DNA of 22,494 bases, taken from Actinomyces sp. HMSC035G02 (GTDB taxonomy: Bacteria; Actinomycetota; Actinomycetes; Actinomycetales; Actinomycetaceae). Of this stretch, positions 1 through 7,199 are shown one piece after another (the first letter of the stretch is position 1; each line of letters begins with the position of its first letter). The notes below the pieces were generated by a model that worked only from the letters and a program-made list of their open reading frames with translations, had not been told where the DNA came from and did not search any database. The DNA lies in contig KV835910.1 of assembly GCA_001838165.1 (NCBI GenBank), forward strand, positions 1 through 22,494. The letters run 5' to 3'. A program made the position numbers and the translations under genes.

Positions 1-521
1 ACGGTTACACCACTATGCGGGACGCTACTCCCCACTGTCGTGGTGATGTCGCAGGCAGTTCTTTTCTGGTGTTCTGTTGGTTCCTGTTGGTTCGCAATGT
101 TGCGCGCCTGTTGGTTGAAAGAAATGTCGCCCCGGTGTGGGTGTGTGGTGTGTGTTGTGAAAGAAAGTTCGCCCCTGCATGATGAAAATGGGTGAATTCT
201 GGTTGTTTGTGGCGTGCTGGGGCGGTAAATGTTTCATTGCATGGTGCTGTGTGTGGAGCGTGGGCGGATAATATTTCATCGCGTGGTTTCGTGTGTTGGG
301 GTGTTGTTTCTGTCGTGCCTGTAGTGGCGGGGATGCGCAGTTGTTTGCTCGAAGGCCCCATCAACCTCGTGTCATCTTCCAGTTTGCATGGCCTGCTGGA
401 ATGCCCCTAGCGTTGCGGGGTTTGGGCAGTGGATAATGAAGCGAGGGAGTCGCGCCGCCGAGTTGGCAGACAGTCAGCCGTCGCCCCCGTCCAACCGCAG
501 ATCCGTCACGAAAGGACCGGC
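1..521. other. Non-coding repeat-bearing region
   Basis: I see no convincing gene here. The plus strand is G/T-rich and A/C-poor between about 60 and 330, unlike the balanced high-GC coding DNA elsewhere, and the open frames lack family resemblance and strong codon bias. The region holds three copies of CTGTTGGTT (74, 84, 108) and four copies of a spaced motif at 42-bp intervals, listed separately. A stretch near 181-222 (GATGAAA, about 23 nt, then GGCGTGCTGG) loosely resembles the repeat at 7918-7980, so this may be a diverged relative of the intergenic repeats seen later. Confidence 0.5.
117..280. repeat. Four motif copies at 42-bp spacing, two per orientation
   Basis: GAAAGAAATGTCGCCCC at 117-133 and GAAAGAAAGTTCGCCCC at 159-175 lie 42 bp apart. 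The inverted form follows at 219-240 (GGGGCGGTAAATGTTTCATT) and 261-280 (TGGGCGGATAATATTTCATC), again 42 bp apart. The common core is an A/T-rich block next to CGCCCC. 42 bp is four helical turns, which suits a protein-binding array, but a decayed tandem duplication is equally possible. Confidence 0.5.
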
Positions 522-1046
522 ATGCCTCGTCCTGCATCAGCCGTCGTCACCTCCAAGCCTGCGCGCTTCGTCCTGGCCCTGCTGCGTATCGCGGTCGGCT
601 TCATTTTCCTGTGGTCGTTCCTGGACAAGACGTTCGGTCTGCACTATTCGACGGGCCCGTCGCGTGCGTGGATCAACGGTGGCACGCCCGCGCAGAGCTA
701 CCTGACGGGCGCGACGACCGGCAAGCCCCTGGCCTCCTTCTTCGAGTCGCTGGCTGTGCCCGCCATGGATTGGCTGTTCATGCTGGGCCTTCTGGGTATC
801 GGCTTGGCATTCCTGCTGGGCATTGGTACGCGCCTCGCGGCGCTCGCGGGCGTCGTCATGCTGGGCTTCATGTACGCTGCGGTCGCCCCGTGGGTGTGGG
901 GCTCCCTTAATCCGGTCGTCAACGAGCACCTGGTCTACGCGCTCGTTCTGATCCTGATCCCGCTGACCAGCGCGGGCGATACGCTCGGCCTTGGCGCGTG
1001 GTGGAAGGGCCTGGGGCTCGTCAAGAAGCTGCCCTTCCTTATCTGA
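522..1046 (+). CDS. DoxX-like integral membrane protein
   Basis: A 174-aa polytopic membrane protein that resembles the DoxX/DoxD-like superfamily in size and topology. Hydrophobic segments are at about residues 15-35, around 85-105, 110-135 and 145-165, and the protein ends in a short basic tail. The exact biochemical role of such proteins is unclear; some DoxX-like proteins are linked to redox balance or to membrane oxidoreductases. The ATG at 522 is chosen because AAAGGA (511-516) is a good ribosome binding site at the right distance. The frame is open back to 429, but those residues are polar and unlike the family. It stands alone, followed by a hairpin terminator. Family assignment is by general pattern only. 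Confidence 0.7.
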   Translation: MPRPASAVVTSKPARFVLALLRIAVGFIFLWSFLDKTFGLHYSTGPSRAWINGGTPAQSYLTGATTGKPLASFFESLAVPAMDWLFMLGLLGIGLAFLLGIGTRLAALAGVVMLGFMYAAVAPWVWGSLNPVVNEHLVYALVLILIPLTSAGDTLGLGAWWKGLGLVKKLPFLI

Positions 1047-1065
1047 TTCGTCCGACTATCTCGAC

Positions 1066-1098
1066 GAGGCCGTGGCCGGGTTCTCCGGTCGCGGCCTC
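1066..1098 (+). terminator. Hairpin after the DoxX-like gene
   Basis: A 14-bp stem (1066-1079 with 1085-1098, two G-U pairs) and a 5-nt loop begin 20 bp after the stop codon. No long T-run follows. The left arm contains the over-represented word CGAGGCCGTGGC. Confidence 0.6.
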
Positions 1099-1103
1099 CG
1101 CGT

Positions 1104-1174
1104 TTCGTGGTGGGGGCTGTCGCGATGGTGGGGGCTGTCGCGATGGTGGGGGTTGTTGCGATGGTGGGGCTGTC
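1104..1174 (+). repeat. 18-bp tandem repeat, about four units
   Basis: The unit GCGATGGTGGGGGCTGTC is exact at 1122-1139. It is followed by a near copy at 1140-1157 (two T changes) and a 17-bp copy at 1158-1174, and preceded by a partial copy at 1104-1121. The array ends 20 bp before the 113-bp inverted-end element. It is purine-biased and does not look coding. Confidence 0.8.
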
Positions 1175-1194
1175 GCGTTTCGTGGTTTCCCAAC

Positions 1195-1307
1195 AATCTC
1201 GCACGTAATTCCCGCGCACATCTTTCAAACATTGAAATCCAGTCATTGGTATTGCAACGTTTGTGGTGGTTGTTGAAGTGTCAAGCAAACGAATTACGTG
1301 CGAAATT
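1195..1307 (+). repeat. 113-bp dispersed element, copy A, with 17-bp inverted ends
   Basis: The left end AATCTCGCACGTAATTC (1195-1211) is the inverted complement of the right end GAATTACGTGCGAAATT (1291-1307) with one mismatch. The reverse complement of 8361-8473 aligns to it over exactly 113 bp without a gap, 82/113 identical by my count (59/73 in the left part). Internal conserved blocks are AACATTGAAA and ATTGCAACGTTT. It lies between a tandem repeat and the nrdD regulatory region. It is small enough for a MITE-like element or a structured RNA or DNA site; I cannot choose between these. Confidence 0.85.
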
Positions 1308-1461
1308 TCCGGGGCGAGGCCGGGGTGCGGGGAGTGTGGGGCGTGCTGTGTGGTCGCGCTCGGCCCGCAACGGGACGTAGGTCCCCGATGGATGTCGAAA
1401 AAGGGCGCGTGTGACGAGCAGAGCTGCTCGCCGCGCGCGTCGCGCTTCTGGCGCACGTATG

Positions 1462-1477
1462 ACACTAGATATTGTGG
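1462..1477. promoter_or_regulatory. NrdR box 1 upstream of nrdDG
   Basis: ACACTAGATATTGTGG closely matches the NrdR operator pattern ACACWATATWTWGTGT known from E. coli and Streptomyces. NrdR is the ATP-cone repressor of ribonucleotide reductase genes. Its centre is 32 bp from that of box 2, the usual tandem spacing of about three helical turns. It is an isolated A/T-rich island in GC-rich DNA upstream of nrdD. Confidence 0.8.
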
Positions 1478-1493
1478 TCATCGTTCGCGTCAC

Positions 1494-1509
1494 GCACTAC
1501 ATCTAGTGA
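1494..1509. promoter_or_regulatory. NrdR box 2 upstream of nrdDG
   Basis: GCACTACATCTAGTGA has the CACTA-N4-TAGTG symmetry of actinobacterial NrdR boxes and is centred at about 1501.5. With box 1 it forms the usual tandem pair bound cooperatively by NrdR. Confidence 0.8.
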
Positions 1510-1523
1510 TCGATGGTCGCGTT

Positions 1524-1539
1524 CCCCTAGATCTAGGGG
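1524..1539. promoter_or_regulatory. Perfect 16-bp palindrome, possible third site
   Basis: CCCCTAGATCTAGGGG is perfectly self-complementary and centred 30 bp after NrdR box 2, so it continues the roughly 31-bp phasing. Its CTAGAT core recalls box 1, but the outer bases are C/G rather than ACA/TGT. It could be a degenerate third NrdR box or the site of another regulator. Confidence 0.5.
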
Positions 1540-1786
1540 AGCCTCACGCCGGGCGGGGGGAAACCACCTCCACCCACAGTGCCACGGCCTCGCCCCACGA
1601 GGGCAGAGCAACCGCGACGTGTCGATCACGCGACCAACCAGCAGTGGCCCGCGGCCCACCGAAGCGCAGGGCCAGAGGCGCCCGCCGCGACACAACCACA
1701 CACAGTCCCACGACACCGCACAAACCTCCCACCACCCAGGCTTAGCAGCCCGCAGCACACAACGGAATCAAGACAGGACAAGAAAC
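1540..1786 (+). other. Long A/C-rich leader before nrdD
   Basis: About 250 bp separate the operator array from the nrdD start. The second half is strongly A/C-rich with few G-runs, hence probably little structured as RNA. One inverted copy of CGAGGCCGTGGC lies at 1581-1592. I see no recognisable riboswitch; the conserved adenosylcobalamin core (GCCACTG with its partner boxes) is not apparent. The frame of nrdD is open through the leader but encodes low-complexity Thr/Pro/Arg/His sequence. Confidence 0.4.
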
Positions 1787-3652
1787 ATGACCGCCTCACC
1801 CCGCTACGACGTCGACGCCATCGCAACCGTGCAGGAGTACCTCGATCGCTCAGATTGGCGGGTGAACGCCAACGCGAACCAGGGATATTCGCTCGGTGGC
1901 CTGATCCTGAACTCGGCGGGCAAGATCGTCGCCAACTACTGGCTCGAACACGTCTACACGCCCGAGATCGGCGCCCCGCACCGCGAGGGCGACTACCACA
2001 TCCACGACCTCGACATGTTCGCCGGATACTGCGCGGGCTGGTCCCTCAAGCGCCTCATCCAGGAGGGCTTCAACGGTGTGGGCGGCGCGATCGCCTCGGC
2101 CCCGCCCAAGCACTTCTCGTCGGCGTGCGGCCAGATCGTCAATTTCCTCGGCACCCTCCAAAACGAGTGGGCGGGCGCCCAGGCCTTCTCCTCCTTCGAC
2201 ACCTACATGGCCCCCTTCGTGCGCCTGGACGACATGGAGTACGAGGAGATTGTGCAGTGCATGCAGGAGCTCATCTACAACCTGAACGTTCCCTCGCGCT
2301 GGGGCAGCCAGTGCCCGTTCACGAACCTGACCTTCGACTGGACGTGCCCGGACGACCTGGCCGACGAGCACCCCCTCATCGGCGACGAGGTCGTCGACTT
2401 CACCTACGGCGAGCTGCAGCGGGAAATGGACCTCATCAACCGCGCGTTCATCGAGGTCATGACGGGCGGCGACGCGGACGGCCGCGTCTTCACGTTCCCG
2501 ATCCCGACCTACAACATCACGCCCGACTTCGATTGGGAGGGTGAGAACGTCGACGCCCTCTTCGACATGACGGCGAAGTACGGCCTGCCCTACTTCCAGA
2601 ACTTCATCAATTCGGACCTGGACCCGCACATGATCCGCTCGATGTGCTGCCGCCTCCAGCTGGACCTGCGCGAGCTCCTCAAGCGCGGCAATGGCCTCTT
2701 CGGATCGGCGGAGCTGACCGGCTCGATCGGCGTGGTCACCCTCAACATGGCGCGCCTCGGCTACCTCTACAAGGGCGACGAGGAGGGCCTCGTCGCGCGC
2801 ATGGATGAGCTCATCGACCTGGCCTCGAAGTCCCTCGAAATCAAACGCGAGACCATTCAGTACCACATGGACCACGGCCTGTTCCCCTACTCGCAGCGCT
2901 ACCTTGGCACGCTCGATAATCACTTCTCGACGATCGGCGTCAACGGCATGAACGAGATGGTGCGCAACTTCAGCGATGACGCCTACGACCTGACGGACCC
3001 GCGCGGCTTCGACATGTGCGTGCGCGTCCTCGACCGTGTGCGCGAGCGCATGGTTCAGCTCCAGGAGGCCACCGGCCACATGTACAACCTGGAGGCCACC
3101 CCCGCGGAGGGCACGACCTACCGCTTCGCGAAGGAGGATCGCAAGCGCTTCGCCGACATCATCCAGGCGGGCACGCCGGAAGAGCCCTACTACACGAACT
3201 CCTCGCAGCTGCCAGTCGCGTACACGGACGACCCGTTCCAGGCCCTCGAGGACCAGGAGGTCCTGCAGGGCAAGTACACGGGCGGCACGGTCCTGCACCT
3301 GTACATGGGTGAGCGCGTCTCCTCGGGCGAGGCCTGCAAGGAGATGGTGCGCCGCTCGCTGACGGCCTTTAAGGTCCCCTACATCACGATCACGCCGACC
3401 TTCTCTATCTGTCCGGTCCACGGCTACCTGGCCGGCGAGCACTTCACCTGCGACAAGTGCGCGGCCGCCCACCCCCACGCGGAGCCGCAGGCTTGCGAGG
3501 TGTGGACGCGCGTCATGGGCTACTTCCGCCCGGTCCAGTCCTTCAACATCGGTAAGAAGGGCGAGTACCACGAGCGTCAGATGTTCTCCGAGAGCGCTGC
3601 GGATGCGCACGGTGAGCTCGTCAGTGCCTTCCCTCCCGCGGGGAGCCGCTGA
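1787..3652 (+). CDS. nrdD: Anaerobic (class III) ribonucleoside-triphosphate reductase, catalytic subunit
   Basis: This 621-aa glycyl-radical enzyme reduces NTPs to dNTPs in the absence of oxygen. The C-terminal RVMGY motif places the radical glycine at Gly578, close to Gly580 of the phage T4 enzyme. Cys114 (SACGQ) and Cys287/288 (SMCCRL) match the substrate-site cysteine regions. A CxxH...CxxC zinc site is visible at Cys542, His545, Cys555 and Cys558. The ATG at 1787 follows AGGACAAG and begins directly at the catalytic domain. The N-terminal ATP-cone of the E. coli enzyme is absent, and the in-frame sequence upstream does not encode one. nrdG follows after one base. Tandem NrdR boxes upstream indicate repression by NrdR. 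Confidence 0.97.
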   Translation: MTASPRYDVDAIATVQEYLDRSDWRVNANANQGYSLGGLILNSAGKIVANYWLEHVYTPEIGAPHREGDYHIHDLDMFAGYCAGWSLKRLIQEGFNGVGGAIASAPPKHFSSACGQIVNFLGTLQNEWAGAQAFSSFDTYMAPFVRLDDMEYEEIVQCMQELIYNLNVPSRWGSQCPFTNLTFDWTCPDDLADEHPLIGDEVVDFTYGELQREMDLINRAFIEVMTGGDADGRVFTFPIPTYNITPDFDWEGENVDALFDMTAKYGLPYFQNFINSDLDPHMIRSMCCRLQLDLRELLKRGNGLFGSAELTGSIGVVTLNMARLGYLYKGDEEGLVARMDELIDLASKSLEIKRETIQYHMDHGLFPYSQRYLGTLDNHFSTIGVNGMNEMVRNFSDDAYDLTDPRGFDMCVRVLDRVRERMVQLQEATGHMYNLEATPAEGTTYRFAKEDRKRFADIIQAGTPEEPYYTNSSQLPVAYTDDPFQALEDQEVLQGKYTGGTVLHLYMGERVSSGEACKEMVRRSLTAFKVPYITITPTFSICPVHGYLAGEHFTCDKCAAAHPHAEPQACEVWTRVMGYFRPVQSFNIGKKGEYHERQMFSESAADAHGELVSAFPPAGSR

Positions 3653-3653
3653 C

Positions 3654-4466
3654 GTGGGCACCCGTCCCCGCTTCGACGAGGCCGGGGTGACCCGGGAGGG
3701 CACGCTGAGCCTGGGCGGCGCCGGCCTCGTCGGGGGGCGGGATGCGCGCGAGTGGACGCCGGACGACCTGCAGATCGCGGGCCTCGTGCCGATGTCGACC
3801 GTGGACTGGCCGGGGAAGTTCGTGGCGTCCCTGTTCTTGCAGGGGTGCCCGTGGGCGTGCCCGTACTGCCATAACAGTGCCATCATCGATCCGCGCATCC
3901 CGGGCGTGGTCGCGTGGAGCGCGCTGGAGGATCTGCTGGCGCGCAGGCGTGGCCTCCTGGACGGGGTCGTGTTCTCCGGCGGTGAGGCCACCCGCCAGAT
4001 TGCGCTCGGGGCGGCGATGGCGCGCGTGCGCGAGCTGGGTTTTGGCGTTGGCCTGCACACCGCGGGCCCCTATCCGCGGCGCCTCGAGGAGTTGCTCGGC
4101 GCGGGCCTCGTCGACTGGGTGGGCATCGACGTGAAGGCGACCCCTGGCAATTACGAGGCCGTGGCCGGCCGCAGCGGCGCGGGCGAGCGGGCGTGGGAGT
4201 CGCTGGGCATCGTCCTGGCCCACCCCGAGGTGGACCACGAGGTGCGCCTGACCGTCTACCCGGACGGTCCCGGCGACGGGTTTGAGGTCGCGGCGCGGGC
4301 GCGTGAGATGGGGGCGAGGACCTTCGCCCTCCAGCAGGCCCGCGACCTTGGCGCGCCCGCTGGTTTTTCCGCGACGAGGCCGGGGTGGGACGACCAGGTT
4401 CGTTCCCTCGCGCGGGACATCGAAACGCTGGACTTTGACAGGTTTATCTTCCGTGGGGACTCGTAG
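3654..4466 (+). CDS. nrdG: Anaerobic ribonucleotide reductase activating enzyme (radical SAM)
   Basis: This radical-SAM activase installs the glycyl radical on NrdD using S-adenosylmethionine and a 4Fe-4S cluster. The cluster motif CPWACPYC is the canonical CX3CX2C at Cys65, Cys69 and Cys72, followed by a GGEA SAM-binding motif (VVFSGGEATRQ). At 270 aa it is longer than the roughly 155-aa E. coli NrdG and belongs to the longer form common in actinobacteria and archaea. The GTG at 3654 is one base past the nrdD stop and has GGGGAG a few bases upstream, which suggests translational coupling. An ATG at 3603 inside nrdD is an alternative start, but its added residues look unrelated to the family. 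The gene contains three copies of the CGAGGCCGKGG word (3677, 4154, 4375). Confidence 0.93.
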   Translation: MGTRPRFDEAGVTREGTLSLGGAGLVGGRDAREWTPDDLQIAGLVPMSTVDWPGKFVASLFLQGCPWACPYCHNSAIIDPRIPGVVAWSALEDLLARRRGLLDGVVFSGGEATRQIALGAAMARVRELGFGVGLHTAGPYPRRLEELLGAGLVDWVGIDVKATPGNYEAVAGRSGAGERAWESLGIVLAHPEVDHEVRLTVYPDGPGDGFEVAARAREMGARTFALQQARDLGAPAGFSATRPGWDDQVRSLARDIETLDFDRFIFRGDS

Positions 4467-4472
4467 AGCTTT

Positions 4473-4547
4473 TGTCAAGTGACAGCGCCGCATGTTGGGA
4501 AAAAATATGGGGAAGGTTTCACTTGTGACCCCTGATCGCGGTATTGT
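4473..4547 (+). promoter_or_regulatory. Possible promoter and palindromes before 4583
   Basis: TGTCAAGTGACA (4473-4484) and TCACTTGTGA (4519-4528) are small palindromes with two-base centres. TTCACT (4518-4523) and TATTGT (4542-4547) have an 18-bp spacer and could serve as -35 and -10 for the gene starting at 4583. The second palindrome would overlap the -35. This rests on sequence pattern only. Confidence 0.4.
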
Positions 4548-4582
4548 GTAACAACCTCGTGACCGTGAAGTCTGGAGTTTCG

Positions 4583-5824
4583 ATGGCTGAAGAGCTGCAT
4601 TTCGACGACCCTGCGGCGGCTGCCCAGGACCCGTCGACCGACGCTGAAGCGCTGCGCCAGCTGGCGTACCGCTATCCCGAGCTGCGCCCGGCCGTGGCCG
4701 CGCATCCGCACGCGTACCGCGGGCTGCTCGACTGGTTGCATCAGTTCAACGACCCGCAGGTCAACGCGGCCCTCGAGGCCCGCGACGACTACGACGGCTA
4801 CATCGACTCCAACGGCTACCTCGTTATGCACGGAGACGTGTCCGGCGCGGTCGCCGGCTCGTCGATCCGCACCTCCGAGTCCGGCATGTACGTGCTCGGC
4901 CAGGGTGGCGTGAACTCCTACTCGCAGGTCGAGCGCACCACCCCCTACTCGGCTGTCGTCGGCACGAATGCTCCCGTCCCGCAGGTGGGTGCTCGCGAGC
5001 AGGTCGTCGCCCAGGTGCAGCGTCATTCCATCATGGGCAGCAAGGGGACTCAGGACCCCGAGGCGACCGCCGTCTACCCGAGCGCGTCCTCCGGCTCGTC
5101 CTACCCCAGCGCGTCGGGCACTCCCGCGCGCCCCCAGTCCACGCCGCAGGCCTACCGGGGTGCCGGTGCCTCCTACCAGGTGCAGCCCAGCGCCTCGCAG
5201 GAAGTTGCGCCGCAGGAAGAAAAGGAACGCCGTGGCTTCCCGATGATGGGCCTCGTTCTGGGAATTCTGGGTCTGATCGCGGTCATCCTCCTCGGCTTCG
5301 TCATCTACGTCTTCACGCGCGGATATGAGGGCCCGGCCACGGGCTCGGACGCGACCCCCTCGACGTCCTCCTCGGCACCCGCACACGCGACGCCCTCGCC
5401 GAGCGCGACCACGGAGGAGCCCGTCAAGTACCCGGCACCCGCCGGCGCGATCACCGTGGACTCCTTCTCGTCCCCGTCCGGCAACATCACCTGTTCGTTC
5501 ACCGCTGACGGCGTTAGCTGCGGCATCAAGGAATCCGACTGGGCCGAGGACGGATACGCCTCCTGCTCCGGCAGCCAGGTCGGCGTCCTGAGCGCCTCGA
5601 AGGACAAGGCGGGCCAGTCCTGCGAGGCCGCGGTGCCGGGTGGTGGCAACGCCCTCGCGTACGGCGCCGCAGCGACCAAGGGCGACTACGCTTGCCACTC
5701 CACGCAGGATGGCATCAGCTGCTGGAACACGAAGACCGGCCAGTCCTTCGCGCTGGCGCGCGGCGGCTGGATGACCGGCACGGCCGGCGAGATTGGCCCC
5801 CAGAAGTTCAGCTGGAACGACTGA
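4583..5824 (+). CDS. Membrane-anchored protein: LRV-like N-domain, one TM helix, extracytoplasmic SPSGNITC domain
   Basis: A 413-aa single-pass protein. The first ~65 residues (DPSTDAEALRQLAYRYPELR and following) resemble the variant leucine-rich-repeat-like helical domain seen at the N-terminus of many actinobacterial envelope proteins. A Ser/Pro/Gln-rich linker follows, then one hydrophobic helix at about 219-243. After a Thr/Ser/Pro-rich stalk comes a C-terminal domain with SPSGNITC and four further Cys residues, probably disulfide-bonded outside the cell. No cytoplasmic catalytic motif is visible. The ATG at 4583 has GGAG at 4574-4577; an upstream in-frame ATG at 4544 overlaps the putative promoter. 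It is monocistronic, with its own terminator. The substrate or partner is unknown. Confidence 0.75.
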   Translation: MAEELHFDDPAAAAQDPSTDAEALRQLAYRYPELRPAVAAHPHAYRGLLDWLHQFNDPQVNAALEARDDYDGYIDSNGYLVMHGDVSGAVAGSSIRTSESGMYVLGQGGVNSYSQVERTTPYSAVVGTNAPVPQVGAREQVVAQVQRHSIMGSKGTQDPEATAVYPSASSGSSYPSASGTPARPQSTPQAYRGAGASYQVQPSASQEVAPQEEKERRGFPMMGLVLGILGLIAVILLGFVIYVFTRGYEGPATGSDATPSTSSSAPAHATPSPSATTEEPVKYPAPAGAITVDSFSSPSGNITCSFTADGVSCGIKESDWAEDGYASCSGSQVGVLSASKDKAGQSCEAAVPGGGNALAYGAAATKGDYACHSTQDGISCWNTKTGQSFALARGGWMTGTAGEIGPQKFSWND

Positions 5825-5838
5825 CATCACGCGCATAA

Positions 5839-5876
5839 CAGGGGCGGGCCCGAGGATTTCCTCGGGCCCGCCCCTG
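5839..5876. terminator. Bidirectional terminator between convergent genes
   Basis: A perfect 17-bp GC-rich stem (5839-5855 with 5860-5876) with a 4-nt loop, followed by TCTT on the plus strand. It sits between the converging genes ending at 5824 and 5890. Confidence 0.9.
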
Positions 5877-5889
5877 TCTTGGCGCAAGC

Positions 5890-7038
5890 CTACTGTGCCT
5901 TCTCGATGGGGCCCAGGATCAGGTTCGCCCACGCGGCGTGCAGGGACTCCTGATCGGAGGGCTGGAAGAGGCCGGCGAGCGCGTCGCGGTACAGGCGCGA
6001 GAGCTCGTGCGTGTTGTAGTAGGCGCTGCCGCCGCACGCGCGCATGGCCTGCTCGACGGCTCGCAGCGTGGCCTCGGCGGCCGCGTTCTTCGCGGCGGAC
6101 AGCTGCGGCATCCAGGAGCGGCCGCGGTCCACGCCCTCGTCGATGTCGCGTGCAAGCTCGCGGATCTGCGGGCCGACGGCGTTTATGATGAGGGCGGCCT
6201 CGGCGATGCGCCAGCGAATGTCGGGGTCGTTGGAGTAGGTCGTCTGGTTCTTCACCGAGCGGCGTTTCGCCACGTGCTCGGCGGCGACTTCGACCGCGCG
6301 CTCGCCGACGCCCTGGTAGGTGGCGGCGAGCAGGATCTCGAAGTGGGAGAAGATGCCGAAGATGACCGGGTCAGCGCTCGGTCCCGGATCCGTGATCGTG
6401 AGGATGCGCTCCTCGGGCACGGTGACGCCCTCGAGCAGGGTCGTCATTGACTGGGTGGCGCGCATGCCCAGCGTGTTCCAGTCGTCCTTGATCGAGTAGC
6501 CTTCGTCGTCGCGGTGGACGACGCCGAATACGGACTTGGGGCCCTCCTCGCTCTCTGCGCGCCCGAAGATGAGCAGGCGCGTCCACACGGGGGACAGGGA
6601 GGTGAAGATCTTGGTGCCCTCGAAGGAGTAGCCACCGTCTGCGGTCGCGGTCGCGCGCGTCGTTGAGCCGAAGAGCACGAGGTCGTTACCCGGCTCGGAG
6701 ATTCCGAAGCCAAAGACCTCGCCGGCGACCGCGTCGCGCAGGATCTGCTCACCGCGCGCGTTGCCGTGGGCGACCAGGTAGCGGCCGAGGCCGACGATGA
6801 TCTGGTGCATGTTGATGCCCAGCGCCGTGCCGGGAGCCGCCTTGGCCAGCGCCGTCTGCTCGGCGGCGATCTCGGTCAGGCTCAGGCCCGCGCCACCGAA
6901 CTCGGTGGGAACGAACGCCGATAGGTATCCGGCCTCGCGCAGCTCTTCCAGATCCTTCTCGGGGTAGGTGTTGGTGGCGTCCGCGTCGGCGGCGCGCTCG
7001 TGGATGCGGGCGAGCAGGTCGGAATCCAGGAAGCTCAT
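5890..7038 (-). CDS. Acyl-CoA dehydrogenase-like flavoprotein
   Basis: A 382-aa member of the acyl-CoA dehydrogenase fold. It has an N-terminal helical domain, a central FAD-contacting beta region (FGFGISEPGNDLVLFGSTTR, then KIFTSLSPVWTRLLIFGRAE) and a C-terminal four-helix region (MRACGGSAYYNTHELSRLYR). The family oxidises acyl-CoAs, or, in DszC-like branches, acts as an FMNH2-dependent monooxygenase. The C-terminal YEGT-type segment that carries the catalytic glutamate in MCAD-like enzymes reads LFQPSDQESL here, so the classical base may be missing or moved. The ATG at 7038 is preceded by AGAGGA at good spacing; the frame upstream is not family-like. No electron-transfer flavoprotein gene is nearby. 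The substrate is unknown. Confidence 0.8.
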   Translation of the reverse strand: MSFLDSDLLARIHERAADADATNTYPEKDLEELREAGYLSAFVPTEFGGAGLSLTEIAAEQTALAKAAPGTALGINMHQIIVGLGRYLVAHGNARGEQILRDAVAGEVFGFGISEPGNDLVLFGSTTRATATADGGYSFEGTKIFTSLSPVWTRLLIFGRAESEEGPKSVFGVVHRDDEGYSIKDDWNTLGMRATQSMTTLLEGVTVPEERILTITDPGPSADPVIFGIFSHFEILLAATYQGVGERAVEVAAEHVAKRRSVKNQTTYSNDPDIRWRIAEAALIINAVGPQIRELARDIDEGVDRGRSWMPQLSAAKNAAAEATLRAVEQAMRACGGSAYYNTHELSRLYRDALAGLFQPSDQESLHAAWANLILGPIEKAQ

Positions 7039-7199
7039 CGCGGTCCTCTTTTCGGTGGGGGTGAACGAGGCCGGGGCCGCCTCGCGCGTCGGCACCCTTC
7101 GAGGGGCGGTAGCGCGTGGAATGTCCCCGTTACTCAGGGTGATCTTACTGTAACGCTCAGTGGGACGCGTGGGCGAGATGTAATGTGCCTGACGGGGCG

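Noticed and set aside
117..280. CRISPR-like regular repeats
   Set aside because: Only four imperfect copies, two of them inverted, no conserved 25-35-bp repeat and no cas genes.
1195..1307. The 113-bp element as a small protein gene; one frame is open in both copies and the translations look alike (ARNS...LRAK)
   Set aside because: Differences between copies show no third-codon-position excess, the inverted termini explain the matching ends, and no start codon or ribosome binding site is shared.
1540..1786. Cobalamin or other riboswitch in the long nrdD leader
   Set aside because: No conserved B12 core boxes are visible, and the A/C-rich second half would fold poorly. Class III reductase does not need B12.
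3603..3653. ATG 3603 as the nrdG start
   Set aside because: It would overlap 50 bp of nrdD and add residues with no family likeness; GTG 3654 has a ribosome-binding-like GGGGAG and near-zero spacing.
1850..4060. 736-aa open frame on the minus strand opposite nrdD/nrdG
   Set aside because: It is antisense to two clear enzyme genes, its translation is low-complexity Arg/Val/Glu-rich, and long antisense frames are expected in high-GC DNA.
4475..6037. 520-aa minus-strand frame opposite the LRV-like membrane protein
   Set aside because: It crosses the perfect terminator at 5839-5876 and runs antisense to a gene with a good start, TM helix and domain structure.
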